From NCBI RefSeq assembly GCF_019578655.1, contig NC_063265.1:8962501-9026500 (forward strand): a DNA stretch of 64,000 nucleotides, read 5' to 3'. Shown here piece after piece: positions 49,601-63,271 of the stretch. A program made the translations under genes and the position numbers. Origin of the DNA: Ricinus communis. Its lineage: Eukaryota; Streptophyta; Magnoliopsida; Malpighiales; Euphorbiaceae. The notes beneath the pieces were generated by a model. That model was not told the origin of the DNA and ran no database searches. It saw only the letters and a program-made list of their open reading frames with translations. Each line of letters begins with the position of its first letter. Positions within the stretch are counted from its first letter, which is position 1.

Positions 49601-51921
49601 TCGTTGGAGGCGATTTTTGTTTTCTTTTTTCCGTTAATGGGACACACAGGGATGTTAAATTTTCAAAGCGAATGTTAAATAATTTGATTAGTCAGTTCAA
49701 TTTATTATTTAGATCTGATTTAATTAGTCACAGAGTGATGAGAAAACAAGGAAGAGGAATAGAAGCAAAGAAATGCAATGTATGAAATTCAGCACTCATA
49801 AATCATTCCCACGCGTGGGCCACCTGCTTGTTGTATTCTGTTATTGAGGGACCCATTTAGTAAAATAAAATGGGAATATTTTTTTAATAAAATAATTATC
49901 TTTCAAAAAACAAAAAGTAATTAAACTGATCAGAATTATGATAAATAAATAATAAAATGAGAAGATGGCTTTAGTGCAGTAATAAACTGGTAAATCTATT
50001 CCAAACTCTTGGAACAGAATTCAATGCGCAGGCTACTCATTTATTAATTAAGCCATATCATATTTATTAATTAATAGATTTGAATTTTAAAATAAAAATA
50101 AAATAACTCAAAAGCATTTATGTAAAATGATAAAAAAATTTACTATTTTAAATTTTAAATTTTAAATATATAACGGTTTTAAACCTCTTAAGATACGACA
50201 GATAAATTATTTAGATAAATAAATAAGAATTCCATTAGGGGCAAGTGAGTGAGAGCGTGCTCATCACATGTCCACAAGCTTAAATAACGTGCAGAAAAGA
50301 GAAGAGAAAGATACTATGGGAAGAGACTTTTTGGTAGGAGACGGCGCGAATGCAGGCTAATCAATTTCCAGGTAATTGTTGTATAGCTGGCCGGCTGCGA
50401 AGTGAGGAATGATCCGACTGCTTACTCAGATAATGACGTGCGAGTGTGTTTTTCCTATTTTTCTTCTGTTTCCTTTCTTCCACTTCCAATTTCAATGTCG
50501 CATTTACATGCTCTCAAGTCAGTCAGTGCAACGTGTCTCTGCTGTGCGACTCTGCAGTTTCGCATCAGAAACTCCGTTAGCCATCAACAGTTATGCACAC
50601 TGTTGCAAGACTTTCCTTTTCCACGTTGATAAATACAGTAATCTAACAGCAGTATATCGAATATATTAAAATTTTTAACATAATATTTTATTACTAGTAA
50701 AAATATTTTTTATTTATTTTAAAAAGTAATTCTATAATATGATTATTATAAATTCAGTGGTGATATATATTATTTAATAATTATTATTTACTATGAGTAT
50801 TAAGATTTAATTCTAGGAATATTCTATATTTTACATTAAATAAATAAATGATAATATGTTTGATGCGACTTTGATGAATAGCAAAGAGAGAATAAAAAGG
50901 GGATTCAACTTGCAAGTATTCAGTTCCCCAAGCTGCAAGCAATTTTTACAAGGGGTCAATTATTGGAGGTTGAACTTTCATTCAAAAGGTTTTAGTTTGT
51001 ATAATTTCTTTTTTTCGGATAAGTTTAATATGCATATGTTTAGAGTTAATTTATAATATGTCAAATAAGACTCTTACGAGTGGCAAAACACTTCCTCAAC
51101 ACTTGTAATATTTAAAGTTTGAACTCAAAATTTTAATTTATTCGCATATTTTGCACCAAGTGAAACACTAATGTATTCAATCAATCTTTGTAATAACTTC
51201 CTATGCACATTTGTATTCCCATAAATTCCGTACGTAATTGAATTGAATTTAATTAGTATTAAAGTCGTTGTCTCTAATATTATGAGATTTTAAAGTTAAA
51301 TTTCATTTAGAGTTAGAAAATTTAAAATATAATTTATAATATCATCTATTCAACAACTTCAGAATTGTCTTATGCAGACTTGACAAGTATTTATTTGACT
51401 TGAACCATTTTGACAGGTGAAATCCTCTTTGTATTAAAAAACACAAATCATTATGTTCATGCATTTTGAAAAAATAAGATTGTTTATATGTGAAATCATG
51501 GAAAATCCTCTCAGAAAATAAGTAAAAAAATAAAAGTGTTGATTTTGTTGAAATTACTCAATATATTGAGCATTGACCAGAATCATTTAAAAAATTATGC
51601 AGTTGACTTGACTAAGAACTAGTTATTGTAGAAAATAAAATAAATTTAAAATTCGTATTAAATAATAAAAAGAAGAACAATCTAGATGGCTTAAAATGTA
51701 AATACAAAGAAAAATCCTCAATGAATGAAATTCTCATTGGCAAATGAGTTTGTCAAGTCATGGCATAAAACAAATAAAAATTGGCAGAAAGAGTCATAGA
51801 GTGAGATTTGGTTCCAATTTCAACAGCCTGTTTCCTATTGCACTTTGGCTGCTACATGTTTTGATTTTACTTTTGACTTTTCAAAAACCTTATCTTAATT
51901 TTAGAAAATATAAAATAAACC

Positions 51922-51954
<33 letters not shown>

Positions 51955-54860
51955 GCTGTCCGGTTGGTCATGTCGCAATTACACAATATATATAGCCCTC
52001 TTCTTAATGGATAGTGAATATCTTTCCTCATTTCTCATAAATAATAATACAAATAAAATTAATCTTTAATTAAATTTCTACATGTGTGTGTGATAAAATT
52101 TTATAAAGACTGCTTTATTTTTTAAGAAAAAGTTGTATGAAAATTATAAAAAATATAATTCGTTGCATTTAAGGAATTGGTTTTTCGTGATGAAAAATTA
52201 CTCTGGGATCTAATTATATTTTTATTATTTTAAACTAATAATTTTTATTTTTATAATTTAATATTAATATAATATTTATTTTCAATAATAAAATTACTTA
52301 TTAAATTATTTAGCATATAAATAAAATTAATATATATTTTTTAATGTTAGTAGAAATAAAATGAAGTAATTTTTAAAATAAAATTATATTATTCTCAAGA
52401 GTATATTCTGATAGTTGATTCGACGGTAAATCACCTATAAAATAATTTTATTATTTTAATTATAAATATTTAAATATATTAATTTGTAAAATAGTAAAAA
52501 AATATAAAAATATTAAATTATAATATTTCTTTATCACGAAATAATTATAGTCTTTTAAATGTAAAATCGCCTAACCGAGATACATTTTGTACTTTTCCAA
52601 AGTAATATAAACTGAATTGAACTCCTAACTTATAAGATAATAATCGTGTAAATTCTCACTCAGTTGATAGATTAACTAATTATTGTTCCTTGCTTCCTAT
52701 ACATGATAACGGCCCAGAGACTGGTTAGGTCCTTAAGAGCGGGCCTCATTCTGGTCCGGCCTGGCTAAAGCTTGTATCCACCAAAAAGTTATATTTTTGG
52801 ATATTGTTTTATTGTTTTTCCTTTTCTTGAATCTGTTTGTAAGGGAACAATGATGAAAATACACTTTTTTTTTTTCTTTTCCTCTTCTTCTTATTATTAT
52901 AAGTAAAATTTGAAAAGCTATTATGTGTTCACGCTTTTATATTTTAAGTAAATTATTTTATAAAAAAAGGTATAATTAAAATGTATAATATTTTCATCAT
53001 TTATTTATAAAATAGGGTGTAAAAATCAATATTTATTTATATAAATATGTACTTAATAATTAGCATTATAATACATTATCTGAACATACATTTAAAAAAA
53101 TTAACTATATATTGAATAGATAATTATTGAATAAAATCTAAATATATTTATAAATTAATAATTTAAATTAAATACATGATAAGATAATAGTTTTATCCCT
53201 CAAATATAAAGATACTGATTGACAGAAAACTTCTTATTTAACACTATAAATAAAATACAGCATACATCAATATCAATAGTATAACAATATGAGTTCCATT
53301 CAAATGCACAGTAAAAATTAAATTAATTTTAGTTTTAAAAATTATAAACCTGTCTCGCTGCCTAAGTAGCCAGCCTACCAAAACGACGTCGTTGGTAGAC
53401 CATATTTTTATCTTTAACCGGAAAATGATTTAACAAATTTATGTATGTTATTGCCGGTTCACATTATAATAGATAAATCTCGCAGCATCATGCATATGAC
53501 CTATTTAGTATTATTATAATTTTTATTTAGAGAGAAAAATAACTTTTAATTATTTATTATGAATTTTAATTTTTTTAAATTGAACAAAATAATTCAATTT
53601 GGTATTCAAGATATTTAAGTAGTTAAGATAAGAATACTAAATTTATTTAATTCAAAATATTTTTAATACCGTTTAATTTAAATTTCAACATTTTACTTAA
53701 TTTTACTATTTATTTGTTTTCAGTTTTAATTTTGTTATGATAATGGTAGTCTTTTTCTTAACATAGATATTTATATTTTAATTATAGTAAATTTTTATAT
53801 ATTTTGTTACGATACTTAATTAACTAAAAGGATAAATAGAAATTCAATTCTATATATTCTTATAAACAATATAAATTTTGATACTTAAAATATAGAAAAT
53901 ATATATCAAAAAGTAAAATTTATCAAAGACTTTTAATGAATAATCAAATTTAGAGCTTCAAAATTTGAAAGATATTACAAATAAAATGATAATAATAATA
54001 AAAAAGCATATGAATTTATACTAGTTACAACAATAAAGATTCTATAATAAATTTGTAATAGTATAAGATATAATATTATTCTTTTCAGATAATCCAAACA
54101 TAGGTAGAGTTCTTTTATAATATTTTTATATAATTTGATAAATAATAAAATATATAAGCCTAAATTAAATTATATGGTTAATAATAATTTTAATATTACA
54201 GACGTTCGATAAAAAGCTAATCTAAATAAAAACATCAATTATTCTTAAAATAGTAAAATTTACAAACATTATACTTAACTCTATTATTGTTTAAAATTTA
54301 AAATTTATTTTTTCAAATAAAAAGATAAAATATATATATTAGAACTATTTTTTTATTTTATAATATTTTATACGTATCGTTTAAGAAATAAGATTTATTT
54401 TTAAATATTAATTTTTTTATTTTTTTTATATTTCTTTCATGTACTTAAGAATTTTTCAGTTCTATCTTTTCCTCTTTAATTTTTTTCTCCTATTTTTATT
54501 TTTATATGAAATTAAATATGAAAAAACTATTTAAGAAAACAACAAATTAAGAATATTAAAATAATTTATATTCTTACAAATAAGAAACGAAAAGTAAAAA
54601 TGATACGAAGCTTAAAAACTTTATTACAGTTTGTATATTTTTCTTTCTAAAAAACCCTCTTGCCTCTGCCTCAGGTAACCCTCTCAGTCCTGTTCCTCTC
54701 AAATCCACCGGAATCATTCCGTCGTCGGTCATCTTCATTTATCTCATTTCTTAATTCTGAATTCCCAACTTTTGCTTTTTTCTCTCCACTTGTGTCATTA
54801 ATTAATACAATCCAACCGCTCATCGTCGATTTGATCGTATTCCAATAAACGACCGACGTA
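49601..54860. other. AT-rich intergenic DNA between divergent genes
   Basis: The coiled-coil gene (-) and the SCAI gene (+) are transcribed away from this interval, so both promoters lie in it. A less AT-rich segment at about 50220-50640 has no convincing gene. An ATT microsatellite lies at 51926-51954. No transposon ends were found. The last ~200 bases, with pyrimidine-rich sequence, are probably the SCAI leader. Confidence 0.6.
51926..51954 (+). repeat. ATT microsatellite, ~9-10 units
   Basis: An uninterrupted run of TTA/ATT triplets in intergenic DNA. It is likely polymorphic in length between individuals. Confidence 0.95.
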
Positions 54861-54905
54861 ATGATTATGTGGTCTCAGGAAACAGAATTCTTGCCTCTGA
54901 TTTAA
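54861..54905 (+). other. 14-residue upstream ORF in the SCAI leader
   Basis: ATG at 54861 opens a frame of 14 codons (MIMWSQETEFLPLI) that ends at the TAA at 54903-54905, 22 bases before the main ATG at 54928. It may lower translation of the main frame if it is included in the transcript, which is likely given its closeness. Confidence 0.5.
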
Positions 54906-54927
54906 TTAGGGTTTCCAAAAGGAACAA

Positions 54928-57900
54928 ATGTCACAGCAACAGCAACAGCAAGTTGTAGGTGACAACAACAACAACAACGGTAGCAGGACTGACAGTAATA
55001 TTCCAGTAAGTGAAGTGTATTGGTCGCTAGTAGAGAGAGCTGATAAGAAGTTTTCTAAGATCAGAGACTTGCCTTATTATGAACGCAACAGGTTCTTTTT
55101 TTTTTCTTTTTAAATTTTATTTATTAGTTTTTCTCGTTTTTGCTGGTCTGCGTAAAACTGATGCGAAGTAGCAGTAGGATTTTACCCAAATACTAGTAGT
55201 TTTGATACTGAGTGAGAATTTATGGCGTTTTAGAGAGTTGCGGAGTCAATTAAGCTAATAATTCTTTTTTTTTATTTTTATCTTTATAGTAATTTTGGTA
55301 AGTATCGTTAATTGTATGTGGAGTTGTATATCAGTTATTATAAAGAGTGCAAATTTAGATGTTCAATTGATGTTCTAAACATATTAATTATAGAATTTTA
55401 TGGAACTCATTTGTCTCAAACACAAAGTAAGCTAAGGTATGGTTTCACGGATTGAAATGAGGCTTCATAGAGTGCCATTTAAGTGGATAATTAAGTGCTT
55501 TTGGATGTATTCAACATTAACCAGGAATTCCCAGGGAAATGTATATTCACGAAAGCTATTTTGTTCTCTTTTTATCTTCATGCCAAACAAAGAATTGAGT
55601 TGTGGATAAGGAAGCAATTGCTTTTAATTTCTCGTTTTAAAAATTAAGTTATTTTCTCTTACTTCATCTTGAAATATCTATAGCTACTTTGTTATTGAGA
55701 ACATGCATCATTGCTCAATGGCATGTAGCAGTTACTTGTGCTGTTTTTATCAATACCATGAGGTAGCCCAAGTGTAGGTCGTCAGCTGAGAAGTAATAAT
55801 ATCTTGCATTTGGTTTTGTTCTTAGGTATGATACATACTTTTACAAGGTATTCAAAGTGTATACACAATTATGGAAGTTTCAACAAGAGAATCGGCAGAA
55901 GCTTATAGAAGCTGGGCTCAAGAGATGGGAGATTGGGGAAATTGCTTCTCGAATTGCTCAACTCTATTATGGGCAATACATGCGTACAAGTGATGCAGGT
56001 TATTTATCAGAATCATACATATTCTATGAAGCAATATTAAGTCGGGAGTATTTCAAGGAGGGGTTGTTTCAAGATCTCAATCTTGCAAACAAACAGCTGA
56101 GGTTTTTTGCCAGGTTTTTAATGGTGTGCCTGGTGTTGAATAGACGAGAAATGGTTCATCAGTTGGTTAATCAACTCAAACTGTTGGTTGACGAATGCAG
56201 GAGGACATTCCAGGTCATGATTCTTGTTATTGACTTCCTATACATTATTGATTTTATACTTCATGGCTTTCTTGCTCTATCAGTGTTTTCTTTTGTTTTC
56301 AGGCTTCGTCTGGATGCTAACTAGCATCCATATGTAGTCCAGATGAAGCCCTGAAAAGATGCATATCTTGAGTAATCAATATCCATCTAGTCTTTTTATG
56401 TACCTTTTGATTTTTTTTTTTTTTAAAATTGCATTTTGATAATGAGACCTGACGATTTGAGTATTTGCTAGTTATTGTTTATGCTTTGAAAGGTTATCTT
56501 GTGAACCTTAAGTTTGCAAGGTTATCTTGTTCCCCATTTGTCATAGAGGTGACAGATCTTTATGAAAATTTTTGAGATAGTCAAAATCAATAGTAACATC
56601 ACCATATAAGCAACCTTGAATTGATGATATACCACGTCCAAACTAGTTTCATTCAGCAACGAAAACAGTTGCACTTTATGAAGTTTAAAATTGATATATA
56701 CCTAATATATAATGAAATTGATGATACACTATATGCTGTGGCAACTTTGCCGCATCTCTTATTTACATTTTCGGTGCTTGTCCCATCCTATGTGATGGAT
56801 GTTTGATTTTCAAATAACATTTGTTTGCTCGAGACAGATTCACTGATAGTATGGCCTTGAAAAAATCTTGTCTCCAGGAAACTGACTTTAAAGAGTGGAA
56901 GCTGGTGGTTCAGGAAATAATTAGATTTTTGAAAGCTGACTCGGCTTTTATGAATATCAGGCCTTTAAGATATAGTCTCGTTCTGGACCCGCATCCAGAT
57001 TCACTACTGCGTGTTGCAACAAGGAGAAACTTAAGATTACGAGATGCAATACTAACTAGCTACCATCACAATGAGGTTAGGTATTAAGGTTTTTCTTTTT
57101 CTCTTTTGTCTGTATCAACTGCAAAATCTAGCATGTGTAAATTTGGATGGAGATACTTTGGAACTATTTCCACCATATTGTTAAATGTAATGCACATTTA
57201 TTAATATTTTCCCTGGATCAGGTTAAGTTTTCGGAGCTCACTCTAGACACATTCAGGATGCTTCAGTGCTTGGAGTGGGAACCTAGTGGTTCATTCTACC
57301 AATCAAATAGTATTAAATATGGTCAGAATGGGGGTCCGGGGCCTAGTCGCATTAACTACACTCATGATATAACTGATCCTACATTGCCACCAAACTCTCG
57401 AAAAGCTGTCCTGTATCGTCCATCCATTACACATCTTTTAGCAGTGAGTATGATGTGATCGTTATGTTGCAACTACTTACTTTCCTCTTTCTGAAAATGA
57501 GATCTTAAAGGAAGGTCCATATCAATATCAGATCTTGGACTAGAAGAGGTTTGGTTTGAAGGTTTAAAAATTGCTCAATATTTCTTTATTGCCATAAGAT
57601 TGGAGATTTAAGTTCTGAACCCTGGATAAATCCCATGTTGGTAGTTTATTTGAATAATTTAAAAAGTGTTTAAGATTATTGTAGATAAATGAATTATTTT
57701 ATTATATGACTTTGGCACCCAAGTTATATAGGCTTGTGCTTTCTCTGAGCAGGTTCTGGGTATGATTTGTGAGGAGCTGCCTGCTGATGGAGTTCTCTTA
57801 ATATATCTGTCAGCTTCAGGTTGCATCTTTTGCTTTACTTTGGAGCTCATAGTTACTCAATTTTTCCTTGTATACTCAAATACAAAATTGTCATGCCTCT

Positions 57901-60842
57901 GACAACATCTAAATTGCTTTAGGAAGAGTTGGACAAACTATTTCATCTCCAGTTGCTGGAACTTCTATCACCACCGCAGATAATGTTGTGAGGAACTTGT
58001 ACTCAGATACTGCCTCTACGTCTCCATTTAGTTCACCTAGCAATTGTCCAAACCCTTCTTCAAGGCGATGTAAAGGAGACTGCTTATATTTTGGTGCTCG
58101 TGGAAATGGAGGTAGGTACCTACTTAGAACATCATGAAGTTCCATTTTCCTGGACCTGTCTCTTTGCCTCTCCCCATTTAAATTTCTGTATGATGGACCT
58201 GTTTGTTCAAGATCCCCACATTTCCATTTCTGTTCAATTCTTTTCTTTTTTTTCCAAGTTAGTGCAGTTACATCAGTAATTCCACATTCCCTTTTTGTGG
58301 TTGCCTGTTTTCATATATTTCTGCATTTTAACTGTTCTCAACTGTAGTACCCTTAATACCAGGTTCCATTTTCGCATGTGAACTGTTATCAATTAAAGCT
58401 ACTTCTGGTTCTTGTCACCCAGCTGCATCAGGTTCTGGTGGTTCTAAAGGAGTAGTATATTTTAGAGCTTATGCGAGAAAATGTGTAATTTCATTAGGAA
58501 GAAAGTAATAATATGAACAATTATTATCCCAATATTCTAATAAGAGTATCGAGAACTTTGGATTTGGAGAATCTGCAAACCAAGAAATCATATCTCTCAT
58601 TGGAATTTATCTCTGATGTTGGTCAGTCCACTCCTTCAAGGCTGTATAATTTCTCACCCAAAAATCCTCATAACACAAAGCAGTACCATTGTCCATGCAC
58701 AAGTAGCACCTTTTATTTGTTATCTTCACATCACTCTTTTCCAGCACACTGACAGTCTTACACCCAAACAGTGGTTTAGGCATAACCCAATGAACACAAA
58801 ACAATGACTTGAACATCTGACATGCAGCTGCAAATGCAACTGAAGATGAGGACGCTGGGAATAAGATAGACTTCTATACATTTCTTTTCTTCTAGCATTG
58901 TCTTTATGCTTCTCTTCTTCTTGCTGTAATACTAGGTAATGGGTATCTAAAGAGATGTAGTTATTGGTTGATGTCCTGTGACAGGCAGACTTAATGCTTT
59001 TCTTTTGTGGATAAATGATTCCGGTTTATAGTCTCATCACTGTTATTGCTAGAATTCATGTTGTGTATTTGAATGGTCATGGACTTTCAGCTAATTTTAA
59101 CATTAATGCATAGGCGTCTTGGACAGTTGTCAATTTTTTTTTTGGAGAATTGTCATTTTCTTTTTCCTAATGTTAAATTATCCTTTTCCAGGATTAAACA
59201 GCGTTTACCCCACTGATTTAGTTCCATTTACGAGAAGGCCACTTTTTATAGTTATTGACAGTGATGTTAGTGAAGCATTCAAGGCGAGTGTGTGAACTCT
59301 TTAGTCTTTGCTCTGTAATGCCCTTGTGTACTTGAATGTATGGTGCTTTCTGTTTCACAATGTGATTACCTCGTCCTCTATAATGTTGTTTTCCAAGCAT
59401 TTACAGGTTATAAGCGGATCTGAAAAAGGGGAACCAGCTGCCATCCTCCTCTCTCCAAGCTGTTCAACTCCCCTCACTGCAGTCGAATCTTCTCGTCATC
59501 AGAGTGGTAGTCTATTCACTCTTTTTCTGACAACTCCATTGCAGGCTTTTTGTTTGTTGATTGGTTTGTCAGGCTCTGATATTGAAATGGTGAGAGTTAA
59601 CCCCATATGTTCCTTTTGTACTTGGTAGATTTTAGTTTGCACCATATTCTAATGGCTGAAATTGGCTTCAGGATACATATAATAAGGCTGAGGCATTACT
59701 GTCTTCATCCTTGAACGACTGGGGATCAGCTTTGGCAACTTCAGACACTCTGGATCCTGTTTGGGCTCAAATTTTAGGCGATCCATTCCTTAGGCGACTA
59801 TTAGTGAGGTAGCCTTTACTTGCTTCTTGCTGCTTGGTTCAGTATTTTTGGGCCTGTGCAGCGTAAAATAGTTGATATCTCAAAGTATCCACTGACAGCT
59901 ATTAAATCATCCTGACTGGGAAAAGAGATGCATCAAATTTTCATATTATAAGGCAACCTGTATACAAGCTTTCTTTATTTGAACTGCAATTATTTGCTAG
60001 ACTTTGCAAAAAATGAATTCCAATTTCATCTTAGGCCTATTCTTCAAATAGTGAGGCTTCCTTGTCTTCTGATTTACATACGTATGGGATTCAAAAATTA
60101 GATTTATTCCAAATGAGTGAACAACCATGTAGCAAACCACCTTTATAACAAGGTTGAGTATAGTTAGTGTTATGATTCGTAATCATACTCCTACAATTTC
60201 CAAGATCTTGTATTTCTGTATATGTACCTTGGCTTGCACTGGAATATCACGTCATACGTGGTATATTGTCTTTGTTTGTCTGTATCTCCTAGTGCTCCAT
60301 GGCTCCCCATTGCTCAAGATTTTCTTTTATCTTATGCATTATATTTAGAGTTGGGCAACATTTTTTGACGACTTCTTGAGAAGTTGCATACTGTGCTTGC
60401 AGAAGTGAGCTAGAGATTTTAAATAACTAGTTGTTCATTTCCGTACCATTGTCAGGTTCTTATTCTGTCGGGCAGTATTAACACTGTTTGGACCATCCTT
60501 TGGCAAGAAGGAGTGCCATCCTGATTGTATACCTTCTCTTCCAGCATCTCTCCAGCCCACTGCTACTGCATCACAAACTGTAATTTTGCAGATGGCCAAC
60601 ATTTTCGGTGCAACAAAGAAATTCTTTTTCTCTGAAGGGACTGTGCTCCCTGAATATAAACACAGTGACGTAGAGATGACTTCGGTATCATGAAGCTTTA
60701 TATATTATTGGAGAAATTGGATTTGAAAAATGTAAAGTTTATTACTCACCTTCTTGTTTGATTGGATTGTGATGCTCTTCAGCATTTCTCAGTAATGAAT
60801 CCTGCAGAAATTCAGGCAAATGTTGCTTTGAAGTTTGTATGA
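54928..60842 (+). CDS. SCAI: SCAI homologue
   Basis: Eleven exons: 54928-55091, 55826-56213, 56878-57075, 57222-57443, 57753-57819, 57923-58111, 59192-59283, 59407-59589, 59672-59808, 60456-60684 and 60783-60842. They total 1929 bases and 642 residues in frame. After a Gln/Asn-rich start, the protein carries typical SCAI (DUF3550/UPF0682) blocks: EVYWSLVERADKKFSKIRDL, GEIASRIAQLYYGQYMRTSD, YIFYEAILSREYF, and near the C-terminus WAQILGDPFLRRLLVRFLFC. In animals SCAI is a nuclear cofactor that restrains MRTF-driven transcription and takes part in double-strand-break repair; the plant role is not established. The intron after exon 7 appears to use a GC donor (AAG then GCGAGT), because no in-frame GT donor exists there. 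The last exon was added because its frame continues 19 residues, whereas leaving the final intron unspliced gives an immediate stop. Probably orthologous to At3g03570 (from memory). Confidence 0.92.
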
Positions 60843-63271
60843 CGGAACAGTTTTGTGGGGGGATGGAACAAGAGCCTGACTTACTCATCCCAGTAGCCCG
60901 GGCGAGCGGCGAGCTTGTTTCTTCTCTCCTTGGGGCCTACTTCTTTGAAGTTTGTACGTTATACAAGCCGTGAGTTCTTTCTTACTTTTGAATTTCAAAG
61001 TACTAGATTGAATTTAAAATTTTAGGCTATAATCAGTAAAATAAAAGTTAGGTCAGGAAAGAAAGGGGAGTATATAAAGATTAGTGAAAGATAGAGAGCT
61101 CCCGAGGCTTATTTTTTGCAGGGTTAATAAGGTTCGGCCTGTCACCGCAGTGAGATTCGACTTTTTCATACTAATATTTTTATTAGCCTTTATTGTTAGT
61201 TAAGTACTCATAAAATTTGATCCATATAGAAAAAAAAGGAAGCTCAGCTTAGTCTTTGAAAACTTATTGTTGGGTAACAAACTCGATTGAAGTTAAACTT
61301 GTCATTTTTTTGTAATTTCAACAAATAAAAAATCTTTTGTATTGATTAAATTTTCTTTTTTATGCCCTAGACCAAAAAAAGAAAAGAAATCTAATATTCT
61401 CCTGAAAAATATGTCCTATAAACTAAAGGGAGCAGCTGCTCAGCCTTTCCACACGGTTTGTCCCCATTCTTCACCTTAGAAGTTGCATCGCATTTCAATA
61501 ATGTTATGGACGTGGGATTTTGTTAAAATTTCAGTCAAGATTTCTGTCACGAAAAACAAATGAAGTACTTAATCATTATAGAACTTGGTTAGAAATGTGT
61601 TACAATAACTTTCTTGATCTCTCTAAAAATCTCTTGAAAACTCCTACACTTTGAAGCCGAATCTAGTACGAATTTTAGTGTCTAGAAAACGGAAAAGAAA
61701 AAAGAAAAAGAAGGAAATTGGTGATGGTATTGAAATTGAGTCACCAAGGATATAAGGGAATAGCGAGTTGAAGAAAACAGAGAATCAATCCCAGAGCAGT
61801 TAGTAGCAGGAGCGCAGTTTGATGCCAATAACACTATATTCATCCATGAACAAGCAAGCTAACAGGAAGGAGTCTTAAACAGAGGTGTCCTGCAACTGAT
61901 TCGACCATATCATCCTACTCAAATACTTGTTACATTTACATGTGAAGCAGCAAATACATGGATAACTAGAGCAAATGCAACAGTGCAATCCTGTACTGCC
62001 CTTTTTTGGTTAAAAGGTTTTGTTAATACTGTACCACACGGATTTTTATTTGTTTATATAAGTATACTAGTTGGGCTGGATTCTTAATCCTTATATCACT
62101 ACAAAGCTAACTTATATATTGAATAAAATATTAAGGATATTATTAACATCTTTTCCAATTAAAAATAATTTGATTATATTAATAATTCAGAGGTCTTTCC
62201 AAAAGAAAGAATATATTTAATTTATATTAATAATTATTTTATTCGAACAATAACAAACCTAAATCATTAATATTCACGAACGCAAATCTTACATTGTTTA
62301 TTCGTACGTAATTTCCATGTAAAAAATGTTTTGGATATAGACAAAGAAAAAGTTGTGTTGTGGTGGGATGATAATTTGCTAACACGTCAGCAGCTGCAGT
62401 TGATGAGGATAGTTCTAGAGCTGTCTTCCTTTCTTCTGAATTTGGGGAAAAGGAAGTTAGCTGTTGTGAGCAGAAACAAGGGTGATGGTGGAACTAGGAT
62501 AGTTGAATGTGCTCATCCAATCTGACTCTTAAAGAAGCGGACCATTCCAGGCATTATTAGCATAGTGCATTTTTGTTCCTATTGGAGTAAAACCAAACTT
62601 CTCCTTGGGAGAATTAGATGATTCTCACTGAATGTATTGTGTTCCAGACGAACTAAAAAAGCTCCTCCTATGACTATTTACCTAAAAAAATTATTCAACA
62701 TAAAGTAATATTCTGTTAAAAAGAGCATTAAAGAGTCTAATTTACTCTATAACTGCAGATTTCATCAAAAGTTGAAGAACTTGTTGCAATTTGCAGCTGT
62801 CTTTTTCATTTTTTCTTAATTCAACCTGTCATGTCAGTTTGATGTGTCAATCAAAACTCACAATTTTGTTTTGGCTAAACCTAGTCCAAAGATCCAACTC
62901 AGAAGCTAAAAAGAGGAGTAAAATCATAAATTAAAAATATCATAAATACTCATATTTTTTTTATTTTTTTATTGAATTTACAGTATTTTTATTTTTATTT
63001 TTACTGTATTAAAATACTAAAAATATAATTTTTTGTACTTTTTTTTTAATTTACAGTTTTGGTTTAGAGTTCATGGCCCAAATCAAAGTAAAAACAGGCC
63101 CATCAATTGGATTCCGAAATTCCAATCCGGCTTCCAGTCAATTTCAACTGGTTCAACCTGTACAAGCACTATCCATCCACACTTTCCTCTTTCTTCTACT
63201 GTAATCTATACAGCAAAAAGAAAAAAGAAGATTTAACTGTTAATGATGTATTGATAAGCTAGTAGTAGTAA
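60843..63271. other. SCAI 3' region and intergenic DNA
   Basis: The first several hundred bases are the SCAI 3' UTR and flank. I see no gene in the rest. A 64-codon non-ATG open frame near 62331 has no recognisable features. Sequence from about 63050 on is likely the promoter and leader of the last gene. Confidence 0.55.

Noticed and set aside
54660..54848. 62-residue plus-strand frame upstream of SCAI
   Set aside because: It begins with TTG, lies in the probable leader and has the Ser/Phe/Leu bias of pyrimidine-rich leader sequence.
58440..58860. Island of less AT-rich sequence in SCAI intron 6 with a 69-residue minus-strand frame
   Set aside because: It may be a transposon fragment, but I could not recognise a protein family or find paired ends, so I do not call an element.
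62331..62525. 64-residue frame with LTRQQLQLMRIVLELSSF
   Set aside because: It starts at TTG, has no domain, and has no gene context on either side.
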